Of a stretch of DNA of 64,000 nt, positions 9,899 to 19,175 are shown in pieces. The notes under the pieces were generated by a model. It searched no databases, was not told the origin of the DNA, and saw only the letters and a program-made list of their open reading frames with translations. The first letter of the stretch is position 1. Each line of letters starts with the position of its first letter. A program made the position numbers and the translations under genes. This DNA is from JAFAXD01 sp963760435. Lineage in GTDB: Bacteria; Pseudomonadota; Alphaproteobacteria; Rhizobiales; Xanthobacteraceae. The stretch lies in assembly GCA_963760435.1 (NCBI GenBank), contig CAVXDE010000018.1, forward strand, positions 124,001 to 188,000, written 5' to 3'.

Positions 9899-10070
9899 TT
9901 CGTCCTCCCTTGGCCGCAGCCATCCTCGCCGCGGACCGACGTGCCGGCGTCGCAAGCGCCGATCTACCTCTGGACTGGCGCTTTTTCTCGGATGCGCGCC
10001 ATTGTTGCCCTTGCGGCAATTACAATATGATCCGGCCCCAATCACAAGCGGTTATTTGGCCGATTACCGG

Positions 10071-10544
10071 ATGTTTAGATCGCTCTTGCGCGGCTTGAGA
10101 CCGGCACTGGTGACCGCGGCGCTCGCCATTTCACCGGCAATGGCACAAAGCGGCGATCCGGCCGAGGACGCAATTCGCGCCGCGCTCATGCAATGGACCG
10201 CAGACTTCAACGCGCGCGAAAGCGCTCGGATCTGCGATCTGTTCGCCAGCGATCTGCTCTACGACTATCGCGGTCAGCCGGAGCGCGGCTATCAAGACAT
10301 CTGCGACCTGCTGCAGAAATCACTCAGCGACACGAGCAAGCATTACACCTATTCCCCGGAGATCAAAGAGATCATCGTCTCCGGTGATCTTGCAGTCGTG
10401 CGCCTCGTCTGGACACTCCGTATCAGCACCGACGGCCAGACTGATGCGATTGTCTCCAAGGAAACAGGGCTGGACGTGTTCCGGCATGAGCCCGACGGGA
10501 GCTGGAAGATCATCCGCTACGTCGCCTATGACGACGCGAAGTGA
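10071..10544 (+). CDS. Exported NTF2/SnoaL-like protein
   Basis: A 157-residue protein with a Sec signal peptide (about residues 1-25, ending AISPAMAQ) and an NTF2-like cone fold: helix AEDAIRAALMQWTADFNARE, then RICDLFASDLLYDYRGQPERG, and C-terminal strands DGSWKIIRYVAYDDAK. Such periplasmic ketosteroid-isomerase-like proteins are often annotated as nuclear transport factor 2 family; catalytic residues are not evident. The ATG at 10071 was chosen because the longer upstream reading lies in the divergent promoter region. It is transcribed away from the liv operon, with a 172-base shared upstream region. Confidence 0.8.
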   Translation: MFRSLLRGLRPALVTAALAISPAMAQSGDPAEDAIRAALMQWTADFNARESARICDLFASDLLYDYRGQPERGYQDICDLLQKSLSDTSKHYTYSPEIKEIIVSGDLAVVRLVWTLRISTDGQTDAIVSKETGLDVFRHEPDGSWKIIRYVAYDDAK

Positions 10545-10689
10545 TTGTCCGCATTTCTTGGGACGGCAGCGCACACACGGCTGTGCTCTAGTGACCACAC
10601 GCCTGCCCTGGGTTAAGGTGCGGGCGGAAGCGCGAATCCATCAGATATTACTGCGAAAACTCGAAACATCGCGCGCCCGGGAGGAACGA

Positions 10690-11848
10690 ATGAAGCGTCG
10701 CTTTGCGTTGCGTAGCGCAACTGCCGCCATCATGCTCACCGCCGCTGCGGGAGCCGCTCATGCTCAATCCGAATTCAAGGTGGGATTCGTGCTCTCGCAG
10801 GTTGGGCCGCTCGCCGAACTCGCCAAGACTTACCTGGACGGCGCTGAGGTCGGCGTTGCGATGGTCAACGACACCGGCGGCATTGGCGGCCTCAAGGTGC
10901 GAATGATCGCGTGCGATGCGCAGGGGCAGGAGCCGCAAGCGGTGATCTGCGCCAAGAAGCTCATCAATGACGATAAGGTCAACCTGATGATCGGCGCGAC
11001 CGGCACACCGCAGACGATGGCGATCATCCCCACCGCGGAATCCGCCGGCGTTCCGCTGTTCGGCATGGGCGCCGGGCGGGTGATCTGGGAGCCGGTCAAG
11101 AAATGGGTGTTCAAGTCATTCCCGTCGAATGACGATCAGATTCCGGCCGAGCTCAACTATGCCAAGAAGAAGGGATGGAACAAGGTTGCCCTGCTCACCG
11201 ACAACACCTCCTTCGGCAAAGACACGGTCGAGATGACCCGTGACGTGGTGAAGAAGAACGGGATGAACTCTTGTGGCCGAAGAATCCTACTCGCCCTCCG
11301 ACACCGACGTGAGCGCGCAGGTCACCCGCGTACGTGCGGCCAATCCGGATGTCGTGCTCAACCTCGCCGGCACGATTCCGCTCGGCATTCTGGTGGCGAA
11401 GAAGGCGACCCAGCTCGGCATGAAAACTCCGCTCGTGCAGGGCATGAACTTCGTTGTCGACAACTATCCGGGGATGGTGCCGCAGGCAATCGGACAGTCC
11501 TACTTCGCCGGATCAAAGTTGATGGTCGATTTGCCACCGAGCGATCCGCTCTACGGCAACATCACGGCGTTTCGCAAAAAATACGCAGAGATGCGTGGCG
11601 CATCAGCGAAGCCGAACGGCAATACCATCACCGTGCCTGACATCCTGCTGATGGTCCAGAAAGCCACCCAAGGCATGGGCGCCAAGGTGCTCGATCCGGA
11701 AGCGCTGCGCACGGCGATCGAGCACGCGCATGACATTCCGGAATTGCAAGGCATCTGGAATCTGTCGCCGACCAATCACGGCAACTCGTTCGCCGCCGGC
11801 ACCGTGGTGCTCACCAACGTCAAAGGCGAGTGGAAGCTTGCTGAATAG
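10690..11848 (+). pseudogene. ABC transporter substrate-binding protein (HAAT family), one frameshift
   Basis: A type I periplasmic binding protein for the second Liv-type transporter. The ATG at 10690 follows GGGAGGAACGA and opens a Sec signal peptide ending AGAAHAQSE. The N-lobe includes FKVGFVLSQVGPLAELAK and LMIGATGTPQTMAIIPTAES. At about 11270 the frame changes; the C-lobe continues with EESYSPSDTDVSAQVTRVRA and ends VLTNVKGEWKLAE. Removing one base in 'gaactcttg' joins the halves as MNLVAEESY. It precedes the fused permease gene, separated by a palindromic repeat. Probably intact in the real genome. Confidence 0.85.
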
Positions 11849-11883
11849 GCGGGCTGATTTGACCTCCAGAGTCGCAGCGGGCG

Positions 11884-12031
11884 TACCCTCCCCCTTGTCG
11901 GGAGGGTCGGCGCGCAGCGCCGGGGTGGGGGTCGGAGTTTGGCGGCAAGCGGTTCGACTTCCTACAACTACCCCCACCCCGCCCGACTGCGCTTCGCTTG
12001 TCGGGCGACCCTCCCCACAAGGGGGAGGGTA
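11884..12031. repeat. Long inverted repeat (CCCTCCCCCTTGT type)
   Basis: A 148-base element with inverted ends (TACCCTCCCCCTTGT ... ACAAGGGGGAGGGTA) and an internal GGGGTGGGGGT / ACCCCCACCCC pair. It is a dispersed intergenic palindromic repeat of the type seen in many Bradyrhizobium relatives. It sits between the binding-protein gene and the permease gene, where the folded RNA could reduce read-through and so set a high binding-protein to permease ratio. Confidence 0.8.
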
Positions 12032-12059
12032 AAGGCGGCCCGACCTGTGATCTGATCGC

Positions 12060-13991
12060 ATGGATCTCACCAACATCGCGCAGACCGCCTTTGCCGGCAT
12101 TTCCAACGGCGCGCTCTACGCCTTCCTGGGGCTCGGCTTCAGCCTGGTGATCCGCTCGACCGGGCTCATCAACTTCGCCCAGGGCGACCTGATGATGCTC
12201 GGCGGGATCCTGACCGGCGCGCTCTGCCACGCAGGCCTTCCGGTGGCGGTGAGCGCGCCGTTGGCGATTGCGGCGACCACGCTGCTGAGCGCCGGGTTCT
12301 ATTGGTTCGCCGTCCGCCCGGCTGCGGGCGCCACCATGGCGCAGGTCGTGCTCCTCACCATCGGGTTTGCGATCTGCCTGCGCGGCCTCGTCACCATCGG
12401 CTGGGGATCAGATCCGATGATGGTGCCATCGTTCACCGGCGATATGCCGTTCGACATTTTCGGTGTCAGTATCCTGCCGCAGGAAATGTGGCTCATCGGC
12501 GCGATGCTCCTTGTCACTCTGGCGATTGGCTTCTTTTTCCGCCGCACGATTCTTGGCCTGGCGCTGCGAGCGGGAGCAACAAATCCACTCGGTGCGAGCT
12601 TCGTCGGCATCGATCCGCGTATCCTCGGGCTGACAGCGTTTGCGGCGTCGGGATTTCTTGGCGCCCTCGCGGGCGCGATCTGGAGCCCGATTTCGTTTGC
12701 GCAAGTCGATGTGGGTTTGGGCGTTGCCCTGAAGGGTTTCACGGCCGCCATTCTGGGCGGGCTGCACAGCAACTACGGCCCGATCCTGGGCGGGATCGTG
12801 CTGGCACTGATCGAGTCGTTCTCGGCCGGTTACATTTCGTCGGCCTACATGGACTCGATTACCTTCGGCTTGATGCTGCTGGTGCTGGTGTTGCGCCCAC
12901 AGGGATTGTTGGGCAGCGCGCTGTCCCTGACCAAGGATGAACGCCCTGAGGAAATCCTCTCGACGAGTGCCCGTCCGACCGGATTCACCATACGCGACGG
13001 CGCCACGGTAGCGATCATCGTCATCGCACTCACGGGGCTCGGTTTGGTGATGAACGGAACCTGGCTGACCAGCGGCATCTTCGCCGGCATCATGGCGATC
13101 GTGGTGATGGGGCTCGTGTTGCTGACGGGCTACGGCGGCCAGCTCTCGCTTGGCCAGGGCGCGTTCATGATGATCGGCGCCTACGCAACCGGCTATCTGA
13201 CCGTCAAGCTGAATTGGCCGAGCTACGGCGCCATGCTGGTCGGCGTCGTGCTTGCGGCCGGCGTGGCGTTTATCCTGGGGCGCCTGATTTTCGTGCTGCG
13301 CGGTCTCTACATGTCCATGGCAAGCTTCGGTTTGCTGATGATCTCGCTCACCTTCGCCCGCGAGTGGACCGACATTACCGGCGGCCCCTCGGGATTGCCC
13401 GGCATCAGTCCGCTGTCGATCGGCGGGTTCGTGTTCACCTCGGATCGCGCCAACTATTTTCTAATCGCCGGCTGCTCGCTGCTCGCGCTCCTGTTTTGTT
13501 TGAGCCTCGCGCGTTCGCGCCTGGGGCGGGCGCTGCTGGCGATCCGTTCCAATGAACCAGCCGCGCGCGCCTGCGGCGTTGATGTGACCAAACATAAACT
13601 GCGCGTATTTGCTGTCAGCGCTGCGCTGGCGAGCATCGCCGGCAGCCTCTATGGACACTATCTGGGCTTCGTCAATCCCCTGCCCTTCGGCATCGATGCG
13701 ACCATCGCACAACTCACCGCGCTGACAGCCGGCGGGTTTCTGTCGCTCTCGGGCGCCTATGTGGGATCTGCCGTCGTGATCGCATTGCCGCTGGTGATCA
13801 CCAAGATCGCCGGCACGACCTCGAGCCAGTTCAGTGCCGGGGTGCAATATGTGGCCTTCGGCGTGCTGCTGATCGGCATCGTCCACATCCAGACCAATGG
13901 CCTCGCGGCCCGCCTCTCGGCAGCGCTGCGCCGGCTCCTTCCATTTGGGACCAGCACACCCGTGCTGCTGGCCAAGAAGGAGCCGCCATGA
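12060..13991 (+). CDS. Fused LivH-LivM ABC permease
   Basis: A 643-residue fusion. Residues about 1-295 form a LivH domain (SLVIRSTGLINFAQGDLMML, AGAIWSPISFAQVDVGLG, VLRPQGLLG). After a short linker, residues about 310-630 form a LivM domain (LTGYGGQLSLGQGAFMMIG, DITGGPSGLPGIS, ALTAGGFLSLSGAYVGS). One polypeptide therefore supplies both channel halves. The fusion is common in proteobacterial HAAT systems and contrasts with the split livH/livM of the first transporter here. It overlaps livG by 4 bases. Confidence 0.92.
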   Translation: MDLTNIAQTAFAGISNGALYAFLGLGFSLVIRSTGLINFAQGDLMMLGGILTGALCHAGLPVAVSAPLAIAATTLLSAGFYWFAVRPAAGATMAQVVLLTIGFAICLRGLVTIGWGSDPMMVPSFTGDMPFDIFGVSILPQEMWLIGAMLLVTLAIGFFFRRTILGLALRAGATNPLGASFVGIDPRILGLTAFAASGFLGALAGAIWSPISFAQVDVGLGVALKGFTAAILGGLHSNYGPILGGIVLALIESFSAGYISSAYMDSITFGLMLLVLVLRPQGLLGSALSLTKDERPEEILSTSARPTGFTIRDGATVAIIVIALTGLGLVMNGTWLTSGIFAGIMAIVVMGLVLLTGYGGQLSLGQGAFMMIGAYATGYLTVKLNWPSYGAMLVGVVLAAGVAFILGRLIFVLRGLYMSMASFGLLMISLTFAREWTDITGGPSGLPGISPLSIGGFVFTSDRANYFLIAGCSLLALLFCLSLARSRLGRALLAIRSNEPAARACGVDVTKHKLRVFAVSAALASIAGSLYGHYLGFVNPLPFGIDATIAQLTALTAGGFLSLSGAYVGSAVVIALPLVITKIAGTTSSQFSAGVQYVAFGVLLIGIVHIQTNGLAARLSAALRRLLPFGTSTPVLLAKKEPP

Positions 13992-14767
13992 GCGATCCGC
14001 ACGCGACACCTCCTATGCTCGACGTGCGCGGCCTCTCGGTCCACTTCGGCGGCTTGCGCGCGGTTGATAACGTCGACTTCGTGGTGCGTCCGCGTGAAAT
14101 CCTCGGACTGGTCGGGCCCAACGGCGCCGGCAAAACCACCATCTTCAACACCGTTTCCGGCATGCTCAAGCCGAGCGCCGGCACCATCCGGCTGCGCGGC
14201 GACGATATCACCGGGCTTGCGTCCGAGCGCATCAACGCGCTTGGCGTGGCGCGCACGTTCCAGAACGTGCGGCCGTTCGCCGAGCTCTCCGTGCGCGAGA
14301 ACATCATGATGGGGGCCTACGGCGCGGGGTTCTGCGGGGTATTCGCCTCCGCGCTGCGGCTGCCGCGGCACCGGCAGCTCGAGCGGACCGCGCAGGAACG
14401 TGCCGACCAGTGGATCGGGCGGCTCGGTCTCTCCGCCTATGTGGACCTGCTGACGACGGCGCTGCCGTTCGGGCTGCAGCGCGTGGCCGAGGTGGCGCGC
14501 GCGATGGCGAGCGCTCCCGACCTGCTGCTACTCGACGAGCCGGCCGCGGGCCTCAACGCGATTGAGAAACAGGAACTCGCCAGGATCCTGGTCGACATCA
14601 ACCGAGATACGGGTTGTTCGCTGCTCCTCATCGATCACGACATGACCATGGTGATGGGTCTCGTGCACCGGGTCGTGGTCGTCGATTTCGGCAAGAAGAT
14701 CGCAGATGGAACGCCGGCGCAGGTCGCCGCCGACCAGAAGGTGATCGAAGCTTATCTCGGGGTGTGA
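13988..14767 (+). CDS. livG: Liv-type ABC transporter ATP-binding protein LivG
   Basis: A 259-residue ATPase. Walker A GPNGAGKTT near residues 39-47, switch ARTFQNVRPFAELSV, signature-region LPFGLQRVAEVARAM, and Walker B LLLLDEPAAGLN. The signature motif is degenerate (LPFGLQR for LSxGxQR), as is usual in LivG. Start and stop overlap the permease (ATGA) and livF (TGATG), so the transporter is translated as a coupled unit. Confidence 0.93.
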   Translation: MSDPHATPPMLDVRGLSVHFGGLRAVDNVDFVVRPREILGLVGPNGAGKTTIFNTVSGMLKPSAGTIRLRGDDITGLASERINALGVARTFQNVRPFAELSVRENIMMGAYGAGFCGVFASALRLPRHRQLERTAQERADQWIGRLGLSAYVDLLTTALPFGLQRVAEVARAMASAPDLLLLDEPAAGLNAIEKQELARILVDINRDTGCSLLLIDHDMTMVMGLVHRVVVVDFGKKIADGTPAQVAADQKVIEAYLGV

Positions 14768-15495
14768 TGCTCAGGGTCGACAAGCTCGAGGCCGGCTACG
14801 GCCACATCGCTGCGCTCAAAGGTGTCGACCTCGCGGTCGAGGCCGGTGAGTTTGTTGCGATCCTTGGGCCGAACGGCGCGGGCAAGAGCACACTGATGAA
14901 GGCGATCATCGGTGTGCTGCGTCAGGATGCCGGCGCCATCACGTTCGCGGAGCGGCGCGTCGACGATCTGGCGACAGCACAGCGCATCCGGCTCGGCATG
15001 GGCATCATCCCGGAAGGCCGTCAGCTGTTCTTTGATATGACGGTGCGCGAGAACCTCATCCTCGGCGCCTATGCGCAGCTCGGCCTGCGCATAGGCCCGC
15101 AACTCGATGCCGCGCTCGATCAGGTCTTCACGCTGTTTCCGCGCCTGCATGAGCGCCAGGATCAGCTCGCGGGCAGCCTCTCCGGCGGCGAAGCCCAGAT
15201 GGTCGCGGTGGGTCGGGCGCTGATGTCGCGGCCGAAACTGCTGCTGTGCGATGAGCCATCGCTTGGGCTCGCCCCCATGGTGGTCCGCGAACTGCTGGCG
15301 ACCCTGGCACGGCTGCGGGATCAGGGCATCACCATCCTGCTCGCCGACCAGAACGCCCAAGCGGCGCTGCGCATTGCGGATCGTGCCTATATTCTTGATA
15401 CCGGCCGCGTGGTTGCCTCTGGCGCAAGCGCGGCGCTCGCCAATGATGCTCGGCTGCGCGCCGCCTACCTCGGCACGGGAGTAGAAGGTCACTAA
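14767..15495 (+). CDS. livF: Liv-type ABC transporter ATP-binding protein LivF
   Basis: A 242-residue ATPase. Walker A GPNGAGKST near residues 36-44, signature LSGGEAQMVAVGRAL, and Walker B LLLCDEPSLGLAPMVV. The ATG at 14767 overlaps the livG stop as TGATG; the longer upstream reading to 14614 is inside livG and is rejected. The stop overlaps the CoA transferase start (TAATG), tying transport to CoA activation of the imported acid. Confidence 0.93.
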   Translation: MLRVDKLEAGYGHIAALKGVDLAVEAGEFVAILGPNGAGKSTLMKAIIGVLRQDAGAITFAERRVDDLATAQRIRLGMGIIPEGRQLFFDMTVRENLILGAYAQLGLRIGPQLDAALDQVFTLFPRLHERQDQLAGSLSGGEAQMVAVGRALMSRPKLLLCDEPSLGLAPMVVRELLATLARLRDQGITILLADQNAQAALRIADRAYILDTGRVVASGASAALANDARLRAAYLGTGVEGH

Positions 15496-16682
15496 TGCAG
15501 CGTCCGTTTGAAGGAATCCGCGTGATCGATGCGACGCACGTGCTGGCCGGCCCATTTGCCGCCTATCAGCTGGCGTTGCTCGGCGCCGACGTGATCAAGG
15601 TCGAGCACCCTTACGACCCCGATCAAAGTCGGCTCACCGGCACCGATCGCGCGCTGGGCCGGCGTCATATGGGAACGAGCTACCTGACGCAGGCGTCCAA
15701 CAAACGCTCGCTCACCCTCGATCTCAAACAGTCTGACGGTCAGGAGATTTTCAAGAAGCTCGTCGCAACGGCCGACGTGCTGGTCGAGAACTACCGGCCG
15801 GGCGCGCTCGACGCCCTCGGGCTCGGCTACGAGGCCATGGCGGCGATCAACCCGCGGCTGATCTACGCGTCGATGTCCGCCTTCGGCCAGCATGGACCGC
15901 GCGCTCAGCACACGGCCTACGATTACGTGATCCAGGCGACATCCGGGATCATGGCGATGACTGGCACGCCCGACGTCAATCCAATCAAGTTCGGCTCGCC
16001 TGCGATCGACTATGCCACCGGCACGACCGGCGCATTCGCGCTTGCAAGCGCTTTGTTTCAGCGCGAGCGCACCGGCCGCGGCCAACGGGTCGACCTTGCC
16101 ATGCTCGACGTCGCAATGATCCTGATGGGCTCGCACCTCACCGGTTACGCCCGCACCGGGCAGCATCCGAAGCCGAACGGCAACGTCAATGAGCAGGCGA
16201 GCGCTAGCTGCTATCCGACCCGCGATGGCTTGCTCATGCTTGGCGCGAGCAACATGCGCCAATACCGGCGCTTCTGGCGGGTGCTGGGGCGGCCCGAGTT
16301 AATCCAGCCCGACCTGGAGGCGCGCGAGCACGCGCGCGCCGCCGAGACCAAGCTGATCGCCGAGATCCTGATGGACCGCAGCGCCGACGAGTGGGAGAGC
16401 TTTTTCCAGGCGCGCCATGTGCCGGCCGCGCGCGTGCGCACCATGGGCGAGGCATTGGGCGACCCGCAGCTCGAGGCACGGGGCATACGCCATCGCCACA
16501 CCGGCGCGACCGATGTCGAGGGCCCATTCACGGTGCCGGTTGCGGCGTTCGGCTTTGCCGAGGGCGGTCCCCGCGTCGATACGCCGCCACCGGGCCTGGG
16601 CGAGCACACCGCGGAAATTCTCGCCGAACTCGGCTATGACAGGGCCGCGCAGGAGCAGCTGCGGGCGGACAAAGTGGTTTGA
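15495..16682 (+). CDS. CaiB/BaiF (type III) CoA transferase
   Basis: A 395-residue family III CoA transferase. Features are FEGIRVIDATHVLAGPFAAY at the N-terminus, LGADVIKVEHP, LDLKQSDG, DVLVENYRPGALDALGLGY (about residues 94-112) and the catalytic Asp region EHPYDPD / SPAIDYATGTTGAFA. These enzymes move CoA from one acyl-CoA to a carboxylic acid without free intermediates. Being the last gene of the fused-permease operon, with a 1-base overlap to livF, it probably activates the acid that the transporter imports. Confidence 0.92.
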   Translation: MQRPFEGIRVIDATHVLAGPFAAYQLALLGADVIKVEHPYDPDQSRLTGTDRALGRRHMGTSYLTQASNKRSLTLDLKQSDGQEIFKKLVATADVLVENYRPGALDALGLGYEAMAAINPRLIYASMSAFGQHGPRAQHTAYDYVIQATSGIMAMTGTPDVNPIKFGSPAIDYATGTTGAFALASALFQRERTGRGQRVDLAMLDVAMILMGSHLTGYARTGQHPKPNGNVNEQASASCYPTRDGLLMLGASNMRQYRRFWRVLGRPELIQPDLEAREHARAAETKLIAEILMDRSADEWESFFQARHVPAARVRTMGEALGDPQLEARGIRHRHTGATDVEGPFTVPVAAFGFAEGGPRVDTPPPGLGEHTAEILAELGYDRAAQEQLRADKVV

Positions 16683-16712
16683 CACGCGGCGCAAGACTTC
16701 CACGAGGACCCA

Positions 16713-16946
16713 ATGAACAACAACCGAACCCGTCGCCCAAGCGACCCGCGCCTAGCGGCGGAGCAGGCCTTCAAGGCCGCCACCACCAAACCCGCGGAGC
16801 TGCCGCCGAAGCAGCCGACCATTCCGAATTCGAAGGAGCAAGTGACGTTGCGAATCGACCGCGACGTGCTCGATCACTTCCAGGAAGGCGGCCCGGGCTG
16901 GCAGGACCGCATCAATGCGGCGTTGCGTAAAGCCGCGGGGTTGTAA
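16713..16946 (+). CDS. BrnA-like antitoxin (DUF4415 family)
   Basis: A 77-residue protein with a disordered, proline-rich N-terminus and the BrnA C-terminal ribbon-helix-helix motif (TLRIDRDVLDHFQEGGPGWQ, then RINAALRKAAG). BrnA normally neutralises the RNase toxin BrnT, encoded just upstream. No BrnT-like gene is seen here: the upstream neighbour is the CoA transferase. It is therefore an orphan antitoxin or a stand-alone regulator. Confidence 0.78.
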   Translation: MNNNRTRRPSDPRLAAEQAFKAATTKPAELPPKQPTIPNSKEQVTLRIDRDVLDHFQEGGPGWQDRINAALRKAAGL

Positions 16947-16975
16947 CAGACTTAGTTCAAGCCCACTCTCGGACC

Positions 16976-17100
16976 TCATCCTGAGGAGCACGTGCGCGCA
17001 GCGCGCGTGCGTCTCGAAGGATGGCCAAGGGCGAAGGCCGTTCATTGCGGCCGTCCTTCGAGACGCCTGGTCCCTCCGGGACCAGGCTCCTCAGGACGAG
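16976..17100. repeat. CTCATCCTGAGGAGC palindromic repeat, copy 1
   Basis: A 125-base inverted repeat starting CTCATCCTGAGGAGC and ending GCTCCTCAGGACGAG, with inner arms GTCTCGAAGGATGG and CCGTCCTTCGAGACGC. The same family recurs at 52509-52630. It lies between the convergent BrnA-like and SDR genes. Confidence 0.88.
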
Positions 17101-17123
17101 GGCAGTAAAAGCTTTGCGCCGCC

Positions 17124-17891
17124 TCACGTTACGGCGCTGAAGCCGCCGTCGACCACGACGATCACGCCGGTCACGCCCTTGTTGCTCTGAATGAGATTGA
17201 GCGCGGTCTCCGCCACGTCCTCGGCCGTGACCACACGGCGCAGCGGTGTCGCCTTGGCGCGCGCCTTCATGAGATCCTCGTAGTGGTCGCCGAGCATACG
17301 CTCCATCCACTCCCCCGCCATCCAACCGGGCGCGACCCCATTGACCCGGATACCGAAGTAGCCGAGTGCGCCGGCAAGCGACTTGGTCATGGTCCAGAGC
17401 GCGCCCTTGCTCGCCGCATAAGGCAAAGCCTGCGGGCCTGGACGCGAGCCGACGATGCTGTTGGTGTTGAGGATGCAGGCATCCTTGGAGAGCTTGAGCA
17501 GCGGCACCGCGTGTTTTGTCACCAAAAATACGCCCTTGACGTTGACGCCAAAGACCCAGTCCCACTCCTCGACCGTGACCTTCTCAAAATCGCGCGCCAG
17601 CGCCTTGGTGCTCGCGCCGGCATTGTTGCAGAGCACGTCGAGCCTGCCGAACTTCTCCTTGATCGCCGCCATCATGGCGATGACGCTTGCTTCGTCGGCG
17701 ACGTCGCATTGCAGCACCAGCGTCTCGGCGCCGTGTTGCTCGCACGCGTCCGCGGTCTTGCGCGCCTCGCCGCTGCTCTTGCTGTAGTTGATCACCAGGT
17801 TGTAGCCGGCCTTGGCCAGCGCGATGGCCTCGGCGCGGCCGATACCGGATGACGAGCCGGTCACCAGCGCGATGCGTCGTTGCGAATTCAC
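17124..17891 (-). CDS. SDR family oxidoreductase
   Basis: A 255-residue classical short-chain dehydrogenase/reductase. NAD(P)-binding TGSSSGIGRAEAIALAKAGY is near residues 11-30, then CDVADE, LCNNAGAS, and the catalytic YAASKGALW with an upstream Ser (NTNSIVGSRPG). It ends with the usual substrate-loop Gly-rich C-terminus (VVVDGGFSAVT). No immediate operon partner is clear: a thioesterase gene starts divergently 90 bases away. Substrate unknown. Confidence 0.9.
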   Translation of the reverse strand: MNSQRRIALVTGSSSGIGRAEAIALAKAGYNLVINYSKSSGEARKTADACEQHGAETLVLQCDVADEASVIAMMAAIKEKFGRLDVLCNNAGASTKALARDFEKVTVEEWDWVFGVNVKGVFLVTKHAVPLLKLSKDACILNTNSIVGSRPGPQALPYAASKGALWTMTKSLAGALGYFGIRVNGVAPGWMAGEWMERMLGDHYEDLMKARAKATPLRRVVTAEDVAETALNLIQSNKGVTGVIVVVDGGFSAVT

Positions 17892-17980
17892 CAGTCCCTC
17901 CTTCTAGGCACCATCCTGACACTGCAAGGGCGCTTTGCTATCACGTTGCCAGGCTGCGCAACCAACGCCCGGGGAAGCAC

Positions 17981-18418
17981 ATGCTGCACTTCAGCCGTAC
18001 GGTCGAGATTGAATGGGGTGATTGCGATGCGTCCGGCCTCATGCACACCGAACGTTATTTCGCGCTGTTTGACGGCAACCTTTGGCGCATGCTCGAACAG
18101 GTTCTGGAGCAGCCGATGCGGCACGTGTTGGGCGCGTTCGGCGCCTCCGGATTTCCAACCGTCGACCTGAGGGGGAATTTTCCGGTCCGATCGACCTTGG
18201 GCGATATCCTGGAGATCGAGACGACCATCACGGCGCTGCGCCGCTCGAGCTTCGACGTGACCCACCGCGCGCGCAAAGGCGATGAGCTGCATGCGGAGGG
18301 GTTTGATACCCGCGTCTGGGTGCGGCGAAGCGGCGAGGACCCGACCAAGATCGAAGCGCAGGCGCTGCCAACACCGCTCGTTGATAGCTTTCGGCAAGGC
18401 CGAAGCATCCGACAGTAG
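17981..18418 (+). CDS. Acyl-CoA thioesterase (4-hydroxybenzoyl-CoA thioesterase-like hotdog fold)
   Basis: A 145-residue single hotdog-domain protein. The ATG at 17981 follows GGGGAAGCAC. The N-terminal HFSRTVEIEWGDCDASGLMH matches the 4HBT active-site segment in which the Asp (WGDCD) is catalytic. It is followed by the YFALFDGNLW helix and LRGNFPVRSTLGDILEIETT. It probably hydrolyses an aryl- or short acyl-CoA, in keeping with the nearby CoA ligase and CoA transferase. The next gene is a TetR regulator 85 bases downstream. Confidence 0.82.
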   Translation: MLHFSRTVEIEWGDCDASGLMHTERYFALFDGNLWRMLEQVLEQPMRHVLGAFGASGFPTVDLRGNFPVRSTLGDILEIETTITALRRSSFDVTHRARKGDELHAEGFDTRVWVRRSGEDPTKIEAQALPTPLVDSFRQGRSIRQ

Positions 18419-18502
18419 CGCGACAAAATTGCCTTGGGCCCGATCTTGGCATAGGTCTGAGGCGGGGCTGTTCCCGCGATCCGACCTGCCGATGCGGCTT
18501 GC

Positions 18503-19165
18503 ATGCTGAAAACCGGAGAGACCAATCCGCCGGACGGAACGCCGGGCTTGCGACCGCGCGAGCGCAACAAGCTCGACAAGCTCAATCGCATCAAGGCGGC
18601 GGCGCGCGAACTGTTTCTCGAGCAAGGCTACGACAGCGCGACCACGCGCGAGATTGCGCGGCGCGCCGACGTGGGCTTGGGGACGCTGTTCTCCTACGCG
18701 TCGGACAAACGCGATCTGCTGTTCCTGATCTACAACGATCTGCAGGACGAGCTGACCAAGGGCGCCTTCGAGCGCCGAACCTCGAGCAAAACCTTTCTCG
18801 GCCAGCTGATGGCGAGCTTCGCGGTCTACTATCGCTTCTTTGCCCAGGAACCGGAGTTCATGCGCTACGTCCTGCGCGAGCTCACCTTCTACTCGCGCGG
18901 CCGCCAGTCCGCCCGGTTCCAGGCCGGCCGCGAGCAGATCATCACCGGACTGGAAGGTTTCGTGCGCGAGGCGCGCGAGAAGCGGCAGCTGCGCCCAACC
19001 GCCAAGGACCGCGTTGTCGCGCAGCTGATCTTCGGGGTTTACCAGGCCGAAATCCGCCTGTGGCTGAGCGAGAAGCATCCCAAGCCCACGGCGGGCCTCG
19101 CGCGGCTGCGCGCGATGCTGCGCATCGTCATCGAGGGACTGCGGCCAAACACTGGCGCCTTGTAG
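18503..19165 (+). CDS. TetR family transcriptional regulator
   Basis: A 220-residue repressor-type protein. The N-terminal helix-turn-helix is at about residues 28-75 (RIKAAARELFLEQGYDSATT, then EIARRADVGLGTLFSYASDK). The C-terminal ligand domain is poorly conserved, as expected. It is upstream of the aryl acid ligase operon and next to a thioesterase, so an acyl- or aryl-CoA effector is plausible. A palindrome at 19566-19579 is a candidate operator. Confidence 0.9.
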   Translation: MLKTGETNPPDGTPGLRPRERNKLDKLNRIKAAARELFLEQGYDSATTREIARRADVGLGTLFSYASDKRDLLFLIYNDLQDELTKGAFERRTSSKTFLGQLMASFAVYYRFFAQEPEFMRYVLRELTFYSRGRQSARFQAGREQIITGLEGFVREAREKRQLRPTAKDRVVAQLIFGVYQAEIRLWLSEKHPKPTAGLARLRAMLRIVIEGLRPNTGAL

Positions 19166-19175
19166 GTTTGTACCG

